64,000 bases of DNA from Paenibacillus xylanivorans (GCF_001280595.1 NZ_LITU01000050.1:35877-99876); one strand, 5' to 3'. Positions 34,051 through 43,316 are shown, counted from the first letter of the stretch. The notes: generated by a model not told the origin, from the letters alone. Program-made: numbers and translations.

Positions 34051-34455
34051 TCAACGCCTACCACTGAACCGTTTGATCGCTTCCTCGGTCACCGGCTCGA
34101 AGAGGTTAACGAGGTTGCCGTCGGGATCACGGAACAGCACAGAACGATTCCCCCACGGCATCGTGGTTGGTTCCTGTACCCAATCAGCGACAAACGGCTT
34201 CAAGCGCGCGTATTCGGCTTCGACATCGTCGACGCGGAACTCGATGATGACAGTATGATTGTTGGCTGCCACTACGGAACCAGCGCCGAATAGTTGCGCT
34301 GTCTGAGAGTGGCCGATTGCCAGGGTGCATGATGGCACAACGAGTTCGGCAAAAACGGGTGCGGGGCGCTCAGCAGTAACACCCATGACTTTCTCATAGA
34401 ACTCGACGAGACGATCCACGTCGTCGGTAATGATGCGTACAGAAGCGAAATTCAC
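34051..34455 (-). CDS. VOC-family (glyoxalase-like) protein
   Basis: 134 residues with the paired beta-alpha-beta modules of the VOC fold: VRIITDDVDRLVEFYEKVMG at the start and VLFRDPDGNLVNLFEP near the end (metal-ligand Glu in LFEP). FRVDDVEAEYARLK lies between. Likely a dioxygenase, isomerase or antibiotic-binding type, with the substrate unknown. Monocistronic; AAGGATG precedes the start. Confidence 0.8.
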   Translation of the reverse strand: MNFASVRIITDDVDRLVEFYEKVMGVTAERPAPVFAELVVPSCTLAIGHSQTAQLFGAGSVVAANNHTVIIEFRVDDVEAEYARLKPFVADWVQEPTTMPWGNRSVLFRDPDGNLVNLFEPVTEEAIKRFSGRR

Positions 34456-34740
34456 AAAATATCATCCTTCCTATAATAAATAATACAATACATCATTTTG
34501 GACCAGAACCAGTGAAGCTTCCGTAAGGGGCAAAGTAGCTGTAGTAAATAGCCAAGCATCAAACAGCCCATTAGAAGGCCTAATTTGCGGGTTGACCGAT
34601 GTTCGCTAGTTGTTGGTCTAATGACCATCCTTCCACGCCTAGTTGCGGCTCAATTGATGCATAGAGTGTCCCCAGCCGATGCAATTCATACTTCGCATTT
34701 ATCTCTCGCTCCTTTACGTTTACTTACTCCGATTATAAAA

Positions 34741-34775
34741 AAACGCTACTGACAACGGTATGTCAGTAGCGTTTT
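34741..34775. terminator. Bidirectional terminator-like hairpin
   Basis: AAACGCTACTGACA / TGTCAGTAGCGTTT perfect stem with ACGGTA loop, A-run before and T-run after. It lies in the 34456-34977 stretch, in which no gene is supported. A short minus-strand frame (about 34585-34735, with KYELHRLGTLYASIEP) could be the remnant of one. Confidence 0.6.
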
Positions 34776-34977
34776 AATATCTTTTTGGCTTCCTCACGAA
34801 TCCAATTTCGGTACGGTCTGCGGCTACGAAGAAGAAAGGGTATAGCATGTTCTGTCATCGCCAGAGGTTAACGTGCTGGTAAACGTGATTTATTTTCGCA
34901 AAGAGGCATGAAGATATAGAATTTGAAACGGATCATCAGACTTTATATCAGGAATATCATTGAGCGCCATAATACCG

Positions 34978-35565
34978 TTATAATGTCGAAGTATCTTTGC
35001 CATAATTCAGTCCCAACTGATACGCCTGCTTCAACAATGTCTCGTAATGCTCAGGCTTCGCATCCAGCGTTTCATATAAAAATTCAACGCTCGACTGGGG
35101 CACGCCACAGTAATTGGCAATACCCACATTGAGCAAATTAGTGATCGACTCATCATAGTTGCGCTTTTGCATCTGTTCCTCCGTCACGCCCGCAAGAGCG
35201 ATCCACAATATCTGCTGATGATGAAGTTTGTTCGAGCCGTAGGCAAACCCGTTGTTCAGGACACGATCCACATAGCCTTTCAGCATGGCTGGCAGATGCC
35301 ACCACCAGAGAGGAAACACAAAAGCGACAGCATCGTGCTTCTTCAATCGCTCCATCTCCGTATCAATCTCAGGGGAGAACACCTGATGTTCTTCGGTAAA
35401 GTCAGGTTCATCCATGCCTCGGAGAATCGGGTCGAAGCCAATCTCATGCAAATCCAATATCTCATAACCGTGACCAGCCTCGGCCAGACCCTGAACGAAA
35501 CGATCGGTAACCTGAAAGGTCAGGGAATCTTTTCTCGAATGCGATACAACGACTAATACGTTCAT
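34978..35565 (-). CDS. NAD(P)H-dependent flavin oxidoreductase (flavodoxin fold)
   Basis: 195 residues. N-terminal VLVVVSHSRKDSLTF (FMN phosphate loop) and the signature FPLWWWHLPAMLKGYVDRV (about residues 80-98) place it among quinone/NAD(P)H oxidoreductases of the KefF/MdaB family. It should reduce quinones or similar electrophiles via FMN. It is divergent from an HxlR regulator gene at 35780, the usual pair for electrophile-inducible reductases. Confidence 0.85.
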   Translation of the reverse strand: MNVLVVVSHSRKDSLTFQVTDRFVQGLAEAGHGYEILDLHEIGFDPILRGMDEPDFTEEHQVFSPEIDTEMERLKKHDAVAFVFPLWWWHLPAMLKGYVDRVLNNGFAYGSNKLHHQQILWIALAGVTEEQMQKRNYDESITNLLNVGIANYCGVPQSSVEFLYETLDAKPEHYETLLKQAYQLGLNYGKDTSTL

Positions 35566-35779
35566 AATTGCATTTCACTACCTTTCTCAATAGCAGTCTT
35601 GTAGCATGGCTTCATGCCTGATGCTATTATAAACAGGTATGAAAACATCTGGAAGTACGCACTTTGATGTTCTATAGGAAGAATGAAGTGCCATAGGAAC
35701 ATGAATGTACCCTGAATTAATGCACCGAAATAGGGTTTAAATAGTGGAACGAAGAGAAGCGGATAAGGAGGGATGAACG

Positions 35780-36166
35780 TTGACGGAACATGGAAAAACG
35801 AGTGCTCCAAAGAAATATAAAGTAGGCGTGGAGGTGGCTTTGGAAGTAATGGGCGGGAAGTGGAAGCCTTTGATTATTTATCATTTGATGACAGGGCAGA
35901 AACGTACATCAGAGCTGCGTCGGTTGATACCGGACATCACGCAGAAAGTGCTGACAACGCAGCTCAGAGGTTTGGAAAAGGACGAGATTGTGCAGCGAAA
36001 GGTGTATTCGGAGGTTCCCCCTAAAGTGGAGTATGAGTTAACGGCTTACGGCTGGGGGTTAAAACCCGCCCTGGATCATTTATGTTATTGGGGAGAGGAG
36101 CATCTGGAGAAGGTTCACGGGGATAAATCTAAAGTTTTGGAGGAGTTTGACTCTCCAGAGCGTTGA
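35780..36166 (+). CDS. HxlR-family transcriptional regulator
   Basis: 128 residues, winged helix: VALEVMGGKWKPLIIYHL, TSELRRLIPDITQKVLTTQLRGLEKDEIV (recognition part) and YELTAYGWGLKPAL wing. TTG start after AAGGAGGG. The usual N-terminal cysteine of the redox- or quinone-sensing members (YodB, HypR) is absent; the only Cys is near the C-terminus (HLCYWG). It probably represses the divergent reductase, sensing a ligand differently. Confidence 0.85.
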   Translation: MTEHGKTSAPKKYKVGVEVALEVMGGKWKPLIIYHLMTGQKRTSELRRLIPDITQKVLTTQLRGLEKDEIVQRKVYSEVPPKVEYELTAYGWGLKPALDHLCYWGEEHLEKVHGDKSKVLEEFDSPER

Positions 36167-36172
36167 AGAGGT

Positions 36173-36382
36173 GAATGGATTATATCTATGCCGCTCCCGT
36201 ATTTGTAGGATATGTGGATGAAGCCAGCCTGTCCGATTAAATGATGAACATAGCGAGTGCCAGTGGATGACGTTTGACGAAGCGAAATTGCAGGAATCGA
36301 TGATATTTTGCATTTTGTTGAAAAGCATTTTGCCAAGAAGACTCCTTCCAAATGGCTGAGGATTGATGGATATTTTGAATAG
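36173..36382 (+). pseudogene. Remnant of a NUDIX hydrolase gene
   Basis: Fragments in three frames line up as the C-terminal half of a NUDIX protein: YAAPVFVGYVDEASLSD, then LNDEHSECQWMTFDEAKLQ, then DDILHFVEKHFAKKTPSKWLRI ending at TAG 36382. The N-terminal half with the Nudix box is missing. Two frameshifts at least. No expression expected. Confidence 0.55.
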
Positions 36383-36442
36383 GAGGGATAGCTTATCACA
36401 TATTCGACGACTTACCCAAGAGCTGTACTGAATTTAATATGC

Positions 36443-36832
36443 ATGCTGGCCATTGAAGTTATTTTTTTCAGAAATGTTATATTCGACGAAAATGGTATTC
36501 TGAAGTATTTCCTGATCGTTATATTGACATTTATTCTGGGTTATATCATTTTTCTGATTCGGCGTTTGTTTTTTACCAAAACCAGCATTACGCTGGAAAG
36601 CGATCATGTAATTTCTACAAAACATCGGAAATATGATGCATCCCAGATTGAGTGTATTTATGTAAATTACAAACGGATAGGTTTTAAACTCTATGGAAAA
36701 CGGTTAGTGCCAATGGATTTATGCTTTTATTTCCAAAGAAATCAGGAGAACGAAGGATTAGAGGAGTTGCATGCATGGGCAGCACGGAATCATAAAGATA
36801 TGAAACACAAGTTCTTTCAAACTTTAGCTTAG
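36443..36832 (+). CDS. Small membrane protein, uncertain start (129 aa or more)
   Basis: Two membrane segments near the N-terminus (VLNLICMLAIEVIFF and YFLIVILTFILGYIIFLI) and a cytoplasmic C-terminal domain of about 75 residues with alternating strands (PH-like). The frame is open from 36395, just after an excellent AGGAGGGATAG site at 36381, but the codons there are CTT and ATC, with no ATG/GTG/TTG. ATG 36443 is the first normal start and has no ribosome site. The original start codon may be mutated. Confidence 0.55.
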   Translation: MLAIEVIFFRNVIFDENGILKYFLIVILTFILGYIIFLIRRLFFTKTSITLESDHVISTKHRKYDASQIECIYVNYKRIGFKLYGKRLVPMDLCFYFQRNQENEGLEELHAWAARNHKDMKHKFFQTLA

Positions 36833-36962
36833 AATTGTACGTTTATTGCATTGAGACCGTCTTGTCATGAGGGCATAATGCTGTTCACTTTTGCCAGTTC
36901 CCTTACATCAGCGAGCGGTGAATTTAAAGGTCTAATTCAGAATATCAACAGGAGAGATGCCC

Positions 36963-37808
36963 ATGAAATATTTAACGAAAGATTGGTACGAAACGTGTCA
37001 GCAGACGGGTCTTCATTTTGGCTTAAGAGTACATAACGGAGCTCTTTTTCAACGGCTGTATAAAAGAAAGGAAAAAGAACATATAAAGCAGGAACGCGAA
37101 ATATATGACATTGATCCCCGTTACATGTTAGAGCATGATGGTCAGGTGCTCACTCGTGTAGACAAAGCTTTTAGTGGGGAAGAGGTGGCGGAAGAGGATC
37201 AGATGGTTTACCACATGCCGCCGGAAGAACGAACGCATATCGAGAATCTCATTGCCGAGTATGATGCCTGTCCTCCTTTTGACGAGAAAAAATGCAAAGA
37301 AGAGTACAAAGAAGCGATGGAGTGGAATTTCCAATACAAGGCGGAGCATTTGCCAAAGGAACTCGTGGAGCAAATTGCGGATATCCGTGTATTTACGCTG
37401 GGGTATTGCACGAGAGAAATATTGCAGCAGCTGAAGAAACAGAGTGCAGAAAATACGAAAGAGATGGACCGCGTATCGAAAGAATACATGGAGGCAATTT
37501 TAGCACAGGATATTCCAGGTGAAATACATAGCCGGGTTCAATTTCATGATTGTACAGTGACGGAACTACTGACGGGAGACGAAGTTGTCATTCGTTTTGA
37601 CACCCATGGAGGCTTCACCAATATAAATAAAGTCACGCTGGTTGCACCCGAAATTATCAAGCAAGAGGGAGAGATTGTCGGCAGTTATTGGCTGTATCAA
37701 GAGCTGTATCGAATTGATCAGGGGTATGAGTTGCACGTTCTTTTTGGAGGGGAACATATGCCTGAACTGATTGTTCGCTGTGCTGACATTCTTGTGGAGG
37801 TAGAGTGA
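36963..37808 (+). CDS. DUF4085 family protein (281 aa)
   Basis: Begins KYLTKDWYETCQQTGLHFGL, the signature opening of the DUF4085 family of Bacillota, and has the usual length. Helical in the middle, beta-rich at the end (FGGEHMPELIVRCADILVE). Soluble, function unknown. AGGAGA (36951) is correctly placed for ATG 36963, not for the in-frame ATG 36957. Probably monocistronic with the 37868 gene 60 bases downstream. Confidence 0.7.
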   Translation: MKYLTKDWYETCQQTGLHFGLRVHNGALFQRLYKRKEKEHIKQEREIYDIDPRYMLEHDGQVLTRVDKAFSGEEVAEEDQMVYHMPPEERTHIENLIAEYDACPPFDEKKCKEEYKEAMEWNFQYKAEHLPKELVEQIADIRVFTLGYCTREILQQLKKQSAENTKEMDRVSKEYMEAILAQDIPGEIHSRVQFHDCTVTELLTGDEVVIRFDTHGGFTNINKVTLVAPEIIKQEGEIVGSYWLYQELYRIDQGYELHVLFGGEHMPELIVRCADILVEVE

Positions 37809-37867
37809 GGGAGGGGCAAGAGATTAGGTGAAATGTTGCCTTCAACGCCTAAGGGGGACAGGATACA

Positions 37868-38398
37868 ATGAATGAAATATCGATGCCTCAGTCTGCAGAA
37901 CATATCGTAGAACCTTTGCGAATGGCGAATATGGCTACTTCCGTTTTTATAGAAATATTGGTTCTTAGTGGTTCACAGATCGCTGAAACAGACCGAGAAA
38001 AGGAGTTTGTGATTTGGCTGGCGCAGAGAGATCAGAATGTGGTTGGACGTGGGACAGTAGGATTCGACCTTGATGAGATGCCATGGTTGGAAAATGATGT
38101 TGAATTAATGAAGCAGTTTATGTTGAGTATGATTGATACGGCGATAAACAAAACTCAGTGGCACATCTTAGATTATGATCCTGGTGAGGAGTGGAGTCGC
38201 ACGACACTTCTTCATTTTCTCACGATGATTCAGGCATTCAACCAGAATCATGTTAATGAACAACATTACATGGAATGGACCACACTTGACGAAGAGGATG
38301 AATACGAACCGACAATTCCTGTAGGCTACCCGAAATGCCAAAAACATGGAGCCTATCTTTCATATTTGGGTTGTGTTATTTGCAATTCCTTAGATTGA
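37868..38398 (+). CDS. Hypothetical protein with C-terminal Cys motif (176 aa)
   Basis: A soluble acidic protein of 176 residues. The C-terminus PKCQKHGAYLSYLGCVIC has Cys and His in a zinc-ribbon-like spacing. GGGGGAC precedes ATG 37868. No family recognised; the context (after DUF4085) gives no clue. Confidence 0.55.
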   Translation: MNEISMPQSAEHIVEPLRMANMATSVFIEILVLSGSQIAETDREKEFVIWLAQRDQNVVGRGTVGFDLDEMPWLENDVELMKQFMLSMIDTAINKTQWHILDYDPGEEWSRTTLLHFLTMIQAFNQNHVNEQHYMEWTTLDEEDEYEPTIPVGYPKCQKHGAYLSYLGCVICNSLD

Positions 38399-38474
38399 GT
38401 GGAAGACAACACGGGTCGGGGCGCATTCTACAAGTTACACGAGATGGTGTAACACTACAAAGAAAATACGAAAG

Positions 38475-38515
38475 AAGAGATGACACTATTAAGTAAACAG
38501 GTATCATCTCTTTTT
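38475..38515. terminator. Bidirectional terminator
   Basis: AAGAGATGA / TCATCTCTT stem, followed by TTTTT on the + strand. It serves the 37868 gene and the converging anti-sigma gene at 38526. Confidence 0.65.
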
Positions 38516-38525
38516 AATATAAATT

Positions 38526-39584
38526 TTAATCCCAATTCCATATCTCTACTCGATTCAAATGGAAATGTTGGAATTCCGGGACCTTTGTAAGTTTCTCTAA
38601 CTCTCGTACTGGACCAGTAACCACCGCGCCATATACTTGAACGCCATTCTTTTTTAAATAGGCAAGACGTTGTTTATCCAGTTCAGCACCACTGTATTCA
38701 AGATGGTTTGACATCCATTCTAGATCAGACATCATCGCTTGAACTTGTTCCTGCATCTGTCCTGTATCGTCTGGGACAAAATAATTAAACCATCTTGTAC
38801 CATTTTCTTTGAATTCCGAAAGAGGTTTAAGACTCAGATGAGGAATATTATAGTCGAACATACCTGCGCGTGAATAGGAAACATCAGGCTCTGTTAATTC
38901 CCCTGAATAGATCGGCATGGCGCTCACCCCAACATCGTAATCTGAGAGAAGCTGCATCAGTTGATCGGGAGACGCTAGATTTTTCAAGGATAATGACATC
39001 TCTGCGACATGTCCGTCATCAATTTTACGAAGTTTGTTTTGGCTGCTACTATCCTCAGAATTATCATGAACAGGTTTACCATCTACTAGGGAGTAAGGGA
39101 GATAGAAGGGGCCCGGGGTGCTACCATTCATATAGGCTCCTGTATTTGTAATCGTGTAGTTGAACTTACCAGATATACTGAGTTCAGCTTGAATTTCTCC
39201 TGTGATAACCTCCCATGAGCCTACATGTCGATATATTTTAAGATTAGCTTTTTGGGTTAGAAACGGGGTTACTTCAAAGGGTTGATGAAAAGTTTTTTCT
39301 ACGCGAAGTCCGTCACCATGCATTTCAACAACAGATACAATGGAACGCATGAAATTATTACGTACCTTTGACTGATCGAAATAGATATGGAGTGACGATA
39401 CGTAGATATGATAGACCATAAATAATAGAAAAAGAGCTCCTCCTGCATTGAGGAAAAATTTCCATCTCGTTTTCCATACCATTCGTTTAAACTGTTTTTG
39501 TCCCCATTCAGGGCGCTGATTCTCAAAATAATCTTCCTGAAGTACACGTTGCTGATCATGCTCTGATTTGTTGGGCATCATCAA
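38526..39584 (-). CDS. Anti-sigma factor, membrane-anchored (Sigma_reg type)
   Basis: 352 residues. A cytoplasmic N-terminal part (QKQFKRMVWKTRWKFF), one membrane segment (about residues 46-66, FLNAGGALFLLFMVYHIYV) and a large extracytoplasmic domain with the C-terminal part characteristic of sigma-factor regulators (PEFQHFHLNRVEIWNWD). It should sequester the ECF sigma factor at the membrane and release it on envelope stress. Its ATG overlaps the sigma stop by four bases, so they are translationally coupled. Confidence 0.8.
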   Translation of the reverse strand: MMMPNKSEHDQQRVLQEDYFENQRPEWGQKQFKRMVWKTRWKFFLNAGGALFLLFMVYHIYVSSLHIYFDQSKVRNNFMRSIVSVVEMHGDGLRVEKTFHQPFEVTPFLTQKANLKIYRHVGSWEVITGEIQAELSISGKFNYTITNTGAYMNGSTPGPFYLPYSLVDGKPVHDNSEDSSSQNKLRKIDDGHVAEMSLSLKNLASPDQLMQLLSDYDVGVSAMPIYSGELTEPDVSYSRAGMFDYNIPHLSLKPLSEFKENGTRWFNYFVPDDTGQMQEQVQAMMSDLEWMSNHLEYSGAELDKQRLAYLKKNGVQVYGAVVTGPVRELEKLTKVPEFQHFHLNRVEIWNWD

Positions 39585-40102
39585 TTATCTCCTTTCATTT
39601 GAAGCATTTCTACTTTGAATCGTTCTCTGGCACGAAAAAGGGTGACCTTGACCTGATTCATGTTCATATCCAGAATCTCGCAAAGTTCGTTATAAGATAA
39701 CTCGTTCATTTCTCGTAGCAACAAAATGGTTCTATACTGTTCGGGAAGTTTCTTCATCACTTGTTGAATACGAAGGGTACGTTCACGAGCTGTGAGCACT
39801 TCCTCAGGAGAACGATATGTATTTTCTGCCCCTTGCTGTTCCATCTCTCGACTCATTTGAATTTCTCCACGATATTTACGATACCAATCAATAAATAAAT
39901 GCCGAGCTACTTTGTATAGCCAGGCTCTGGCGTAATTTGCATGCTCAGCTTTCATGGATACCATGGCTCTGTAAAAGGTTTCTTGAACTAACTCCTCAGC
40001 TGTCTCCTGAGATCCACACATACGGTATAGATAGAGATGCAGGGAGGATTGGTACTGCTTGAATAGTTCTGCATATATATCTCTCCTCATTTCAAGTTTC
40101 AT
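39581..40102 (-). CDS. ECF-type RNA polymerase sigma factor
   Basis: 173 residues: region 2 (ELFKQYQSSLHLYLYRMCG ... ETFYRAMVSM and AWLYKVARHLFIDWYRKY) and region 4 (MKKLPEQYRTILLLREMNELSYNEL ... TLFRARERFKVEM). It is followed immediately by its anti-sigma gene. AGGAGG abuts ATG 40102; ATG 40090 (MRRDIY) lies 12 bases after it and may be the real start. An ECF-type promoter is visible at 40120-40145. Confidence 0.88.
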   Translation of the reverse strand: MKLEMRRDIYAELFKQYQSSLHLYLYRMCGSQETAEELVQETFYRAMVSMKAEHANYARAWLYKVARHLFIDWYRKYRGEIQMSREMEQQGAENTYRSPEEVLTARERTLRIQQVMKKLPEQYRTILLLREMNELSYNELCEILDMNMNQVKVTLFRARERFKVEMLQMKGDN

Positions 40103-40119
40103 CCTCCTTCTCTTTAGAC

Positions 40120-40145
40120 AACGGGTCAAGTCAAATAATGTTACA
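40120..40145 (-). promoter_or_regulatory. Candidate autoregulatory ECF promoter
   Basis: Read on the minus strand: TGTAAC, 16 bases, CGTTGTC. This resembles the TGAAAC-N16-CGT pattern used by SigW/SigX-like factors and lies directly before the sigma gene, as for self-activated ECF operons. The rest of 40146-40557 holds no supported gene. Confidence 0.5.
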
Positions 40146-40557
40146 GTAAAATTGAAATTTTTAGGAGGTTTATTTAGAAATCGCTTACCGAAAGAAGCAG
40201 ATTGCGGATATTCCTGTAGGTGGTGATTATAATGTGGCGGAACTGCCGAGGGCGATGAAATCGTCATAGAAAATATTTGTGGAACAGCCGGAGTTTAGGT
40301 AAAAGAAACTTATTTTATGCAATTCATTTACGAAAATGAAAGGTTTATAATATACATGGAAGTCAGGCACATAAATCATTAGTCAGCAAGGAGTTGTACC
40401 CCCATAAGGAACTGAAATAAGAAAAAAGAGTAACCATAAGCAAGAGAACAAAAAACATATCATTAATGAGAAAGTTTAGAAAAAAACCTTTTAAATCGGG
40501 GCCCGAAAGACATAGTGTAGCTTAATAACGTAAAACTCTCTTGGAAAGGAACAGACC

Positions 40558-41097
40558 ATGATCAAACCAAATTTGGATGTACAAGCTGTTTTTATGGATA
40601 GAGATGGAACAATCGGTGGTACAGGTCACTTTATCCACCCCAAGGATTTTGAATTATATCCGAATGCGAAGGAAGCAATCATGCTTTTAAAAACAAGCGG
40701 AATTAAGGTCTTTGCTTTTACAAATCAATACAGAATTTCACGTGGAGAAGCAAGTGTTCAAGATTTTGAAGAACAATTTTGTGAATATGGATTTGATCAG
40801 TCCTATATATGTCCACATGAACAAGAATGCAGCTGCAGAAAGCCGAAACCTGGTATGTTGTTACATGCTTCAGAGCAACACGATCTGGATTTATCAAAAT
40901 GCGTAGTTATTGGTGACGTGGGGGATACCGACATGCTTGCTGCCCATGCAGTAGGAGCGACAAAGATCATGGTGAAAACAGGTTGGGGAGAATCCTCATT
41001 AACAAAATTTAGAGACAGATGGTCAGAGACAGAACCTGATTATATCGCAGAACATATTTTAGATGCAGTGCATTGGATCATTAGAGGAAATGTTTAG
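40558..41097 (+). CDS. HAD phosphatase, GmhB/HisB-N-like
   Basis: 179 residues. Nucleophile motif FMDRDGTIGG (Asp14 nucleophile, Asp16 acid), FAFTNQYRISRG (Thr/Asn motif II), a zinc loop with CPHEQECSCRKPKP, and VIGDVGDTDMLAAHAVGA (motif IV). This is the histidinol-phosphatase/heptose-bisphosphatase branch of HAD phosphatases. It may hydrolyse a sugar phosphate. AAAGGAACAG precedes ATG 40558; a NUDIX gene lies 100 bases downstream. Confidence 0.85.
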   Translation: MIKPNLDVQAVFMDRDGTIGGTGHFIHPKDFELYPNAKEAIMLLKTSGIKVFAFTNQYRISRGEASVQDFEEQFCEYGFDQSYICPHEQECSCRKPKPGMLLHASEQHDLDLSKCVVIGDVGDTDMLAAHAVGATKIMVKTGWGESSLTKFRDRWSETEPDYIAEHILDAVHWIIRGNV

Positions 41098-41197
41098 AGA
41101 ATGGAGACCTTACTCGACAACTTATGATTTCCTCCCGAGTGATGTAAGCCGAATGGCATCGAACTTTAATAAAAAGGCGATAGGAGGGTATTCAATC

Positions 41198-41671
41198 TTG
41201 AGTATGTCTGATTATTATAAAAATCTTAGGGAAAAGATCGGAAATGAGCTTATTTTTATGCCGGGTGTGGCTGGGGTTATCCGAAATGAACAAGGAGAAA
41301 TCTTGTTCGGTCGTAAGCACATTGAAACCAACTGGGGCTTAATCGCTGGGGCAATCGAACTCGGTGAGACACCTGCTCAAGCGATGGTCAGAGAAGCATG
41401 GGAAGAAACTGGGCTGGTAATTGAACCGGAAAGAATTATTGGAGTTTACGGCGGCGAGGAGCAACGGTTTACATATAGTAACGGTCACCAAGTCGAATAT
41501 TTAACCATTGTATTTGAATGCAGCATCAAGTCTGGACAACTAACACCCGATAATGAAGAGATGAAGGATCTGCAATTTTTCCCCGAGCAGGGGCTTCCAC
41601 CTATTGCAAACAAGTATCCAGATTATATTTTTAGTTCCAACCAAGAGGAAAGAGCGCATTTTATTAAATAA
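41198..41671 (+). CDS. NUDIX hydrolase
   Basis: About 157 residues. Nudix box GAIELGETPAQAMVREAWEETG with catalytic Glu residues. Start: TTG 41198 lies about 10 bases after AGGAGGG; ATG 41204 is 6 further. The frame is open upstream to 41063 but without a site. The substrate is unknown. It may be co-transcribed with the HAD phosphatase. Confidence 0.82.
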   Translation: MSMSDYYKNLREKIGNELIFMPGVAGVIRNEQGEILFGRKHIETNWGLIAGAIELGETPAQAMVREAWEETGLVIEPERIIGVYGGEEQRFTYSNGHQVEYLTIVFECSIKSGQLTPDNEEMKDLQFFPEQGLPPIANKYPDYIFSSNQEERAHFIK

Positions 41672-41674
41672 TCA

Positions 41675-41986
41675 ATGAATCTATATGGGAGGAAATCAGA
41701 AGGTATTGATATTGAATGGACTACCAGCACATTTGGTTATTTATCCATGCCGGTGTTTATCGTGGGTATTGTGTTGTACTTCTTTCCCGATATTTTATAT
41801 AAATGTTTTGTTCTGATGAGATATAGGGGAATAAAACCAAATGAGGGATTTGAGGATATCCTGCCAAACGGTCAGATCTCTAAGTCTATAGAAGTTATCT
41901 TAAAAGTACTAGGAAGCATCATGATGATATTAGGAATCATATGGTTTTGGTTTTCGGAAGAGTTTTATCGTTTTTGGTTTGTTTAG
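41675..41986 (+). CDS. Small membrane protein (103 aa)
   Basis: Two membrane helices (FGYLSMPVFIVGIVLYFF and VLGSIMMILGIIWFWF) with a basic loop. No ribosome site precedes ATG 41675, although GGGAGG lies inside the first codons, so the true start may be internal or coupled to the NUDIX stop three bases upstream. Function unknown. Confidence 0.5.
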   Translation: MNLYGRKSEGIDIEWTTSTFGYLSMPVFIVGIVLYFFPDILYKCFVLMRYRGIKPNEGFEDILPNGQISKSIEVILKVLGSIMMILGIIWFWFSEEFYRFWFV

Positions 41987-42021
41987 CAAGAGTACTTATC
42001 TTACAAGCAGGAGTGAAATGA

Positions 42022-42885
42022 ATGAAAGCATGGTTGTTAGATTACTATCCACCGAATAATACGATTGAGTTTAGCGATTCGGAGGAATTGGATCAAGTTT
42101 ACGAGGCTTTAGGCAGTGATAAGCCGATTATTCAGGAATGGTCTGCACCTAACGTAGAATTTAATGATATGGGCAAGCCAGCCGATATTTTAAACAGATA
42201 CACGGGAGCGCTTGTCATCAGTAGGAAAGTGAAAGAACTATTGGAAAAGAACCAGATCGAACATATCGAGTTTTTGCCACTCTCAACGGCTACTGAAGAG
42301 GAATACTATATTTTACATGTGCTGAGTGTTATCGATTGTATAGATCCGGAAAACTCGAAAGTAAGAACTTATTATGACGACATTCCTCAGTTTGATGAGT
42401 ATTCACTCGTTTTAGATCAAAAAGCATTGCAAGGACAACACATATTCAGAATAAAACTTCCAAGTGAGGACAGAGAGTTATCGTACATATATGTTTCAGA
42501 TTTTTTGAGAGAAATATTAAGTCAATCCATCGTGGGTTATCAATTAGTTGAGATCTGGGATTCTGAATTTTCCTGGAAAGCCAAAGAAGAAGAGCATGAA
42601 CGGATGAGCCAAGAAATTGATCGCTCCCTGCTAGAAGTGTTTGATTTTGATAAAGCCAAAAAGTTCGCTCGCAAAAATAAAGGCCATGTGGTGTACTCCG
42701 GTAAGTGGGCGATTAAGGCAGATATGGATAAGCGAATTTGGCTAGGAAACCTTCAATTGGATGGGAGCTACTCATGGATCAACCCTATCTATTATCCTCC
42801 CATATTGTTGGAACTTCAGTGGGGGCTTCCAGAAAGAAGTAAAACGATGTTTAGCCGACTGAAAGAGAGTATTGGCTTTAAATAA
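42022..42885 (+). CDS. Imm11/DUF1629-like protein (287 aa)
   Basis: N-terminal part (1-190) with HIEFLPLSTATEEEYYILHVLSVID and IFRIKLPSEDRELSYIYVSDFLREIL, the pattern of the Imm11/DUF1629 family, which includes immunity proteins to contact-dependent toxins. The C-terminal extension of about 90 residues is not recognised. No toxin gene lies beside it, so an immunity role is uncertain. Confidence 0.55.
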   Translation: MKAWLLDYYPPNNTIEFSDSEELDQVYEALGSDKPIIQEWSAPNVEFNDMGKPADILNRYTGALVISRKVKELLEKNQIEHIEFLPLSTATEEEYYILHVLSVIDCIDPENSKVRTYYDDIPQFDEYSLVLDQKALQGQHIFRIKLPSEDRELSYIYVSDFLREILSQSIVGYQLVEIWDSEFSWKAKEEEHERMSQEIDRSLLEVFDFDKAKKFARKNKGHVVYSGKWAIKADMDKRIWLGNLQLDGSYSWINPIYYPPILLELQWGLPERSKTMFSRLKESIGFK

Positions 42886-42926
42886 CTAAATATTCAACTG
42901 GGAATTACCTGGAAGGAGGAGTGGGC

Positions 42927-43304
42927 ATGAGAAGCTCCAGGTTTACACCATATTTAAGTTTTATTGGTTTTGGATTAATTATCATGACACTGGCCATAAA
43001 TCTTATTTTTAAATATGGAAGGGGATTGGATGAAGGTTCCCTTATGCTTTTGTCAGTTGCCAATGCAGTGTCATTGTTTTTCACTTTAGTATGGGGATTG
43101 TTTGGGATTATTGAGTTGTATTTATTATTGAAATCGAATAAGAAACTTAAATCCCGATTGCATAATGGGAGGATCAGTAAAGAAGAGTTTATGAAATTAG
43201 CCAAAAATCATAAATTCAGTTTCGTTGTAAATATAAGTTATCTAGTTATGCTTTTAATTCAACTTGCATATGTCATTATGAATTGGGACGAGGTTAATGT
43301 TTAG
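42927..43304 (+). CDS. Membrane protein with SHOCT-like motif (125 aa)
   Basis: Three membrane helices (LSFIGFGLIIMTLAINLIF, VANAVSLFFTLVWGLFGIIELYLLL and VNISYLVMLLIQLAYVIM) with a SHOCT-like segment LHNGRISKEEFMKLAKNH between the second and third. GGAGGAG precedes; ATG 42927 is preferred to GTG 42921. It forms a pair with the next gene, also SHOCT-like. Confidence 0.6.
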   Translation: MRSSRFTPYLSFIGFGLIIMTLAINLIFKYGRGLDEGSLMLLSVANAVSLFFTLVWGLFGIIELYLLLKSNKKLKSRLHNGRISKEEFMKLAKNHKFSFVVNISYLVMLLIQLAYVIMNWDEVNV

Positions 43305-43316
43305 GAGGAATTATAA

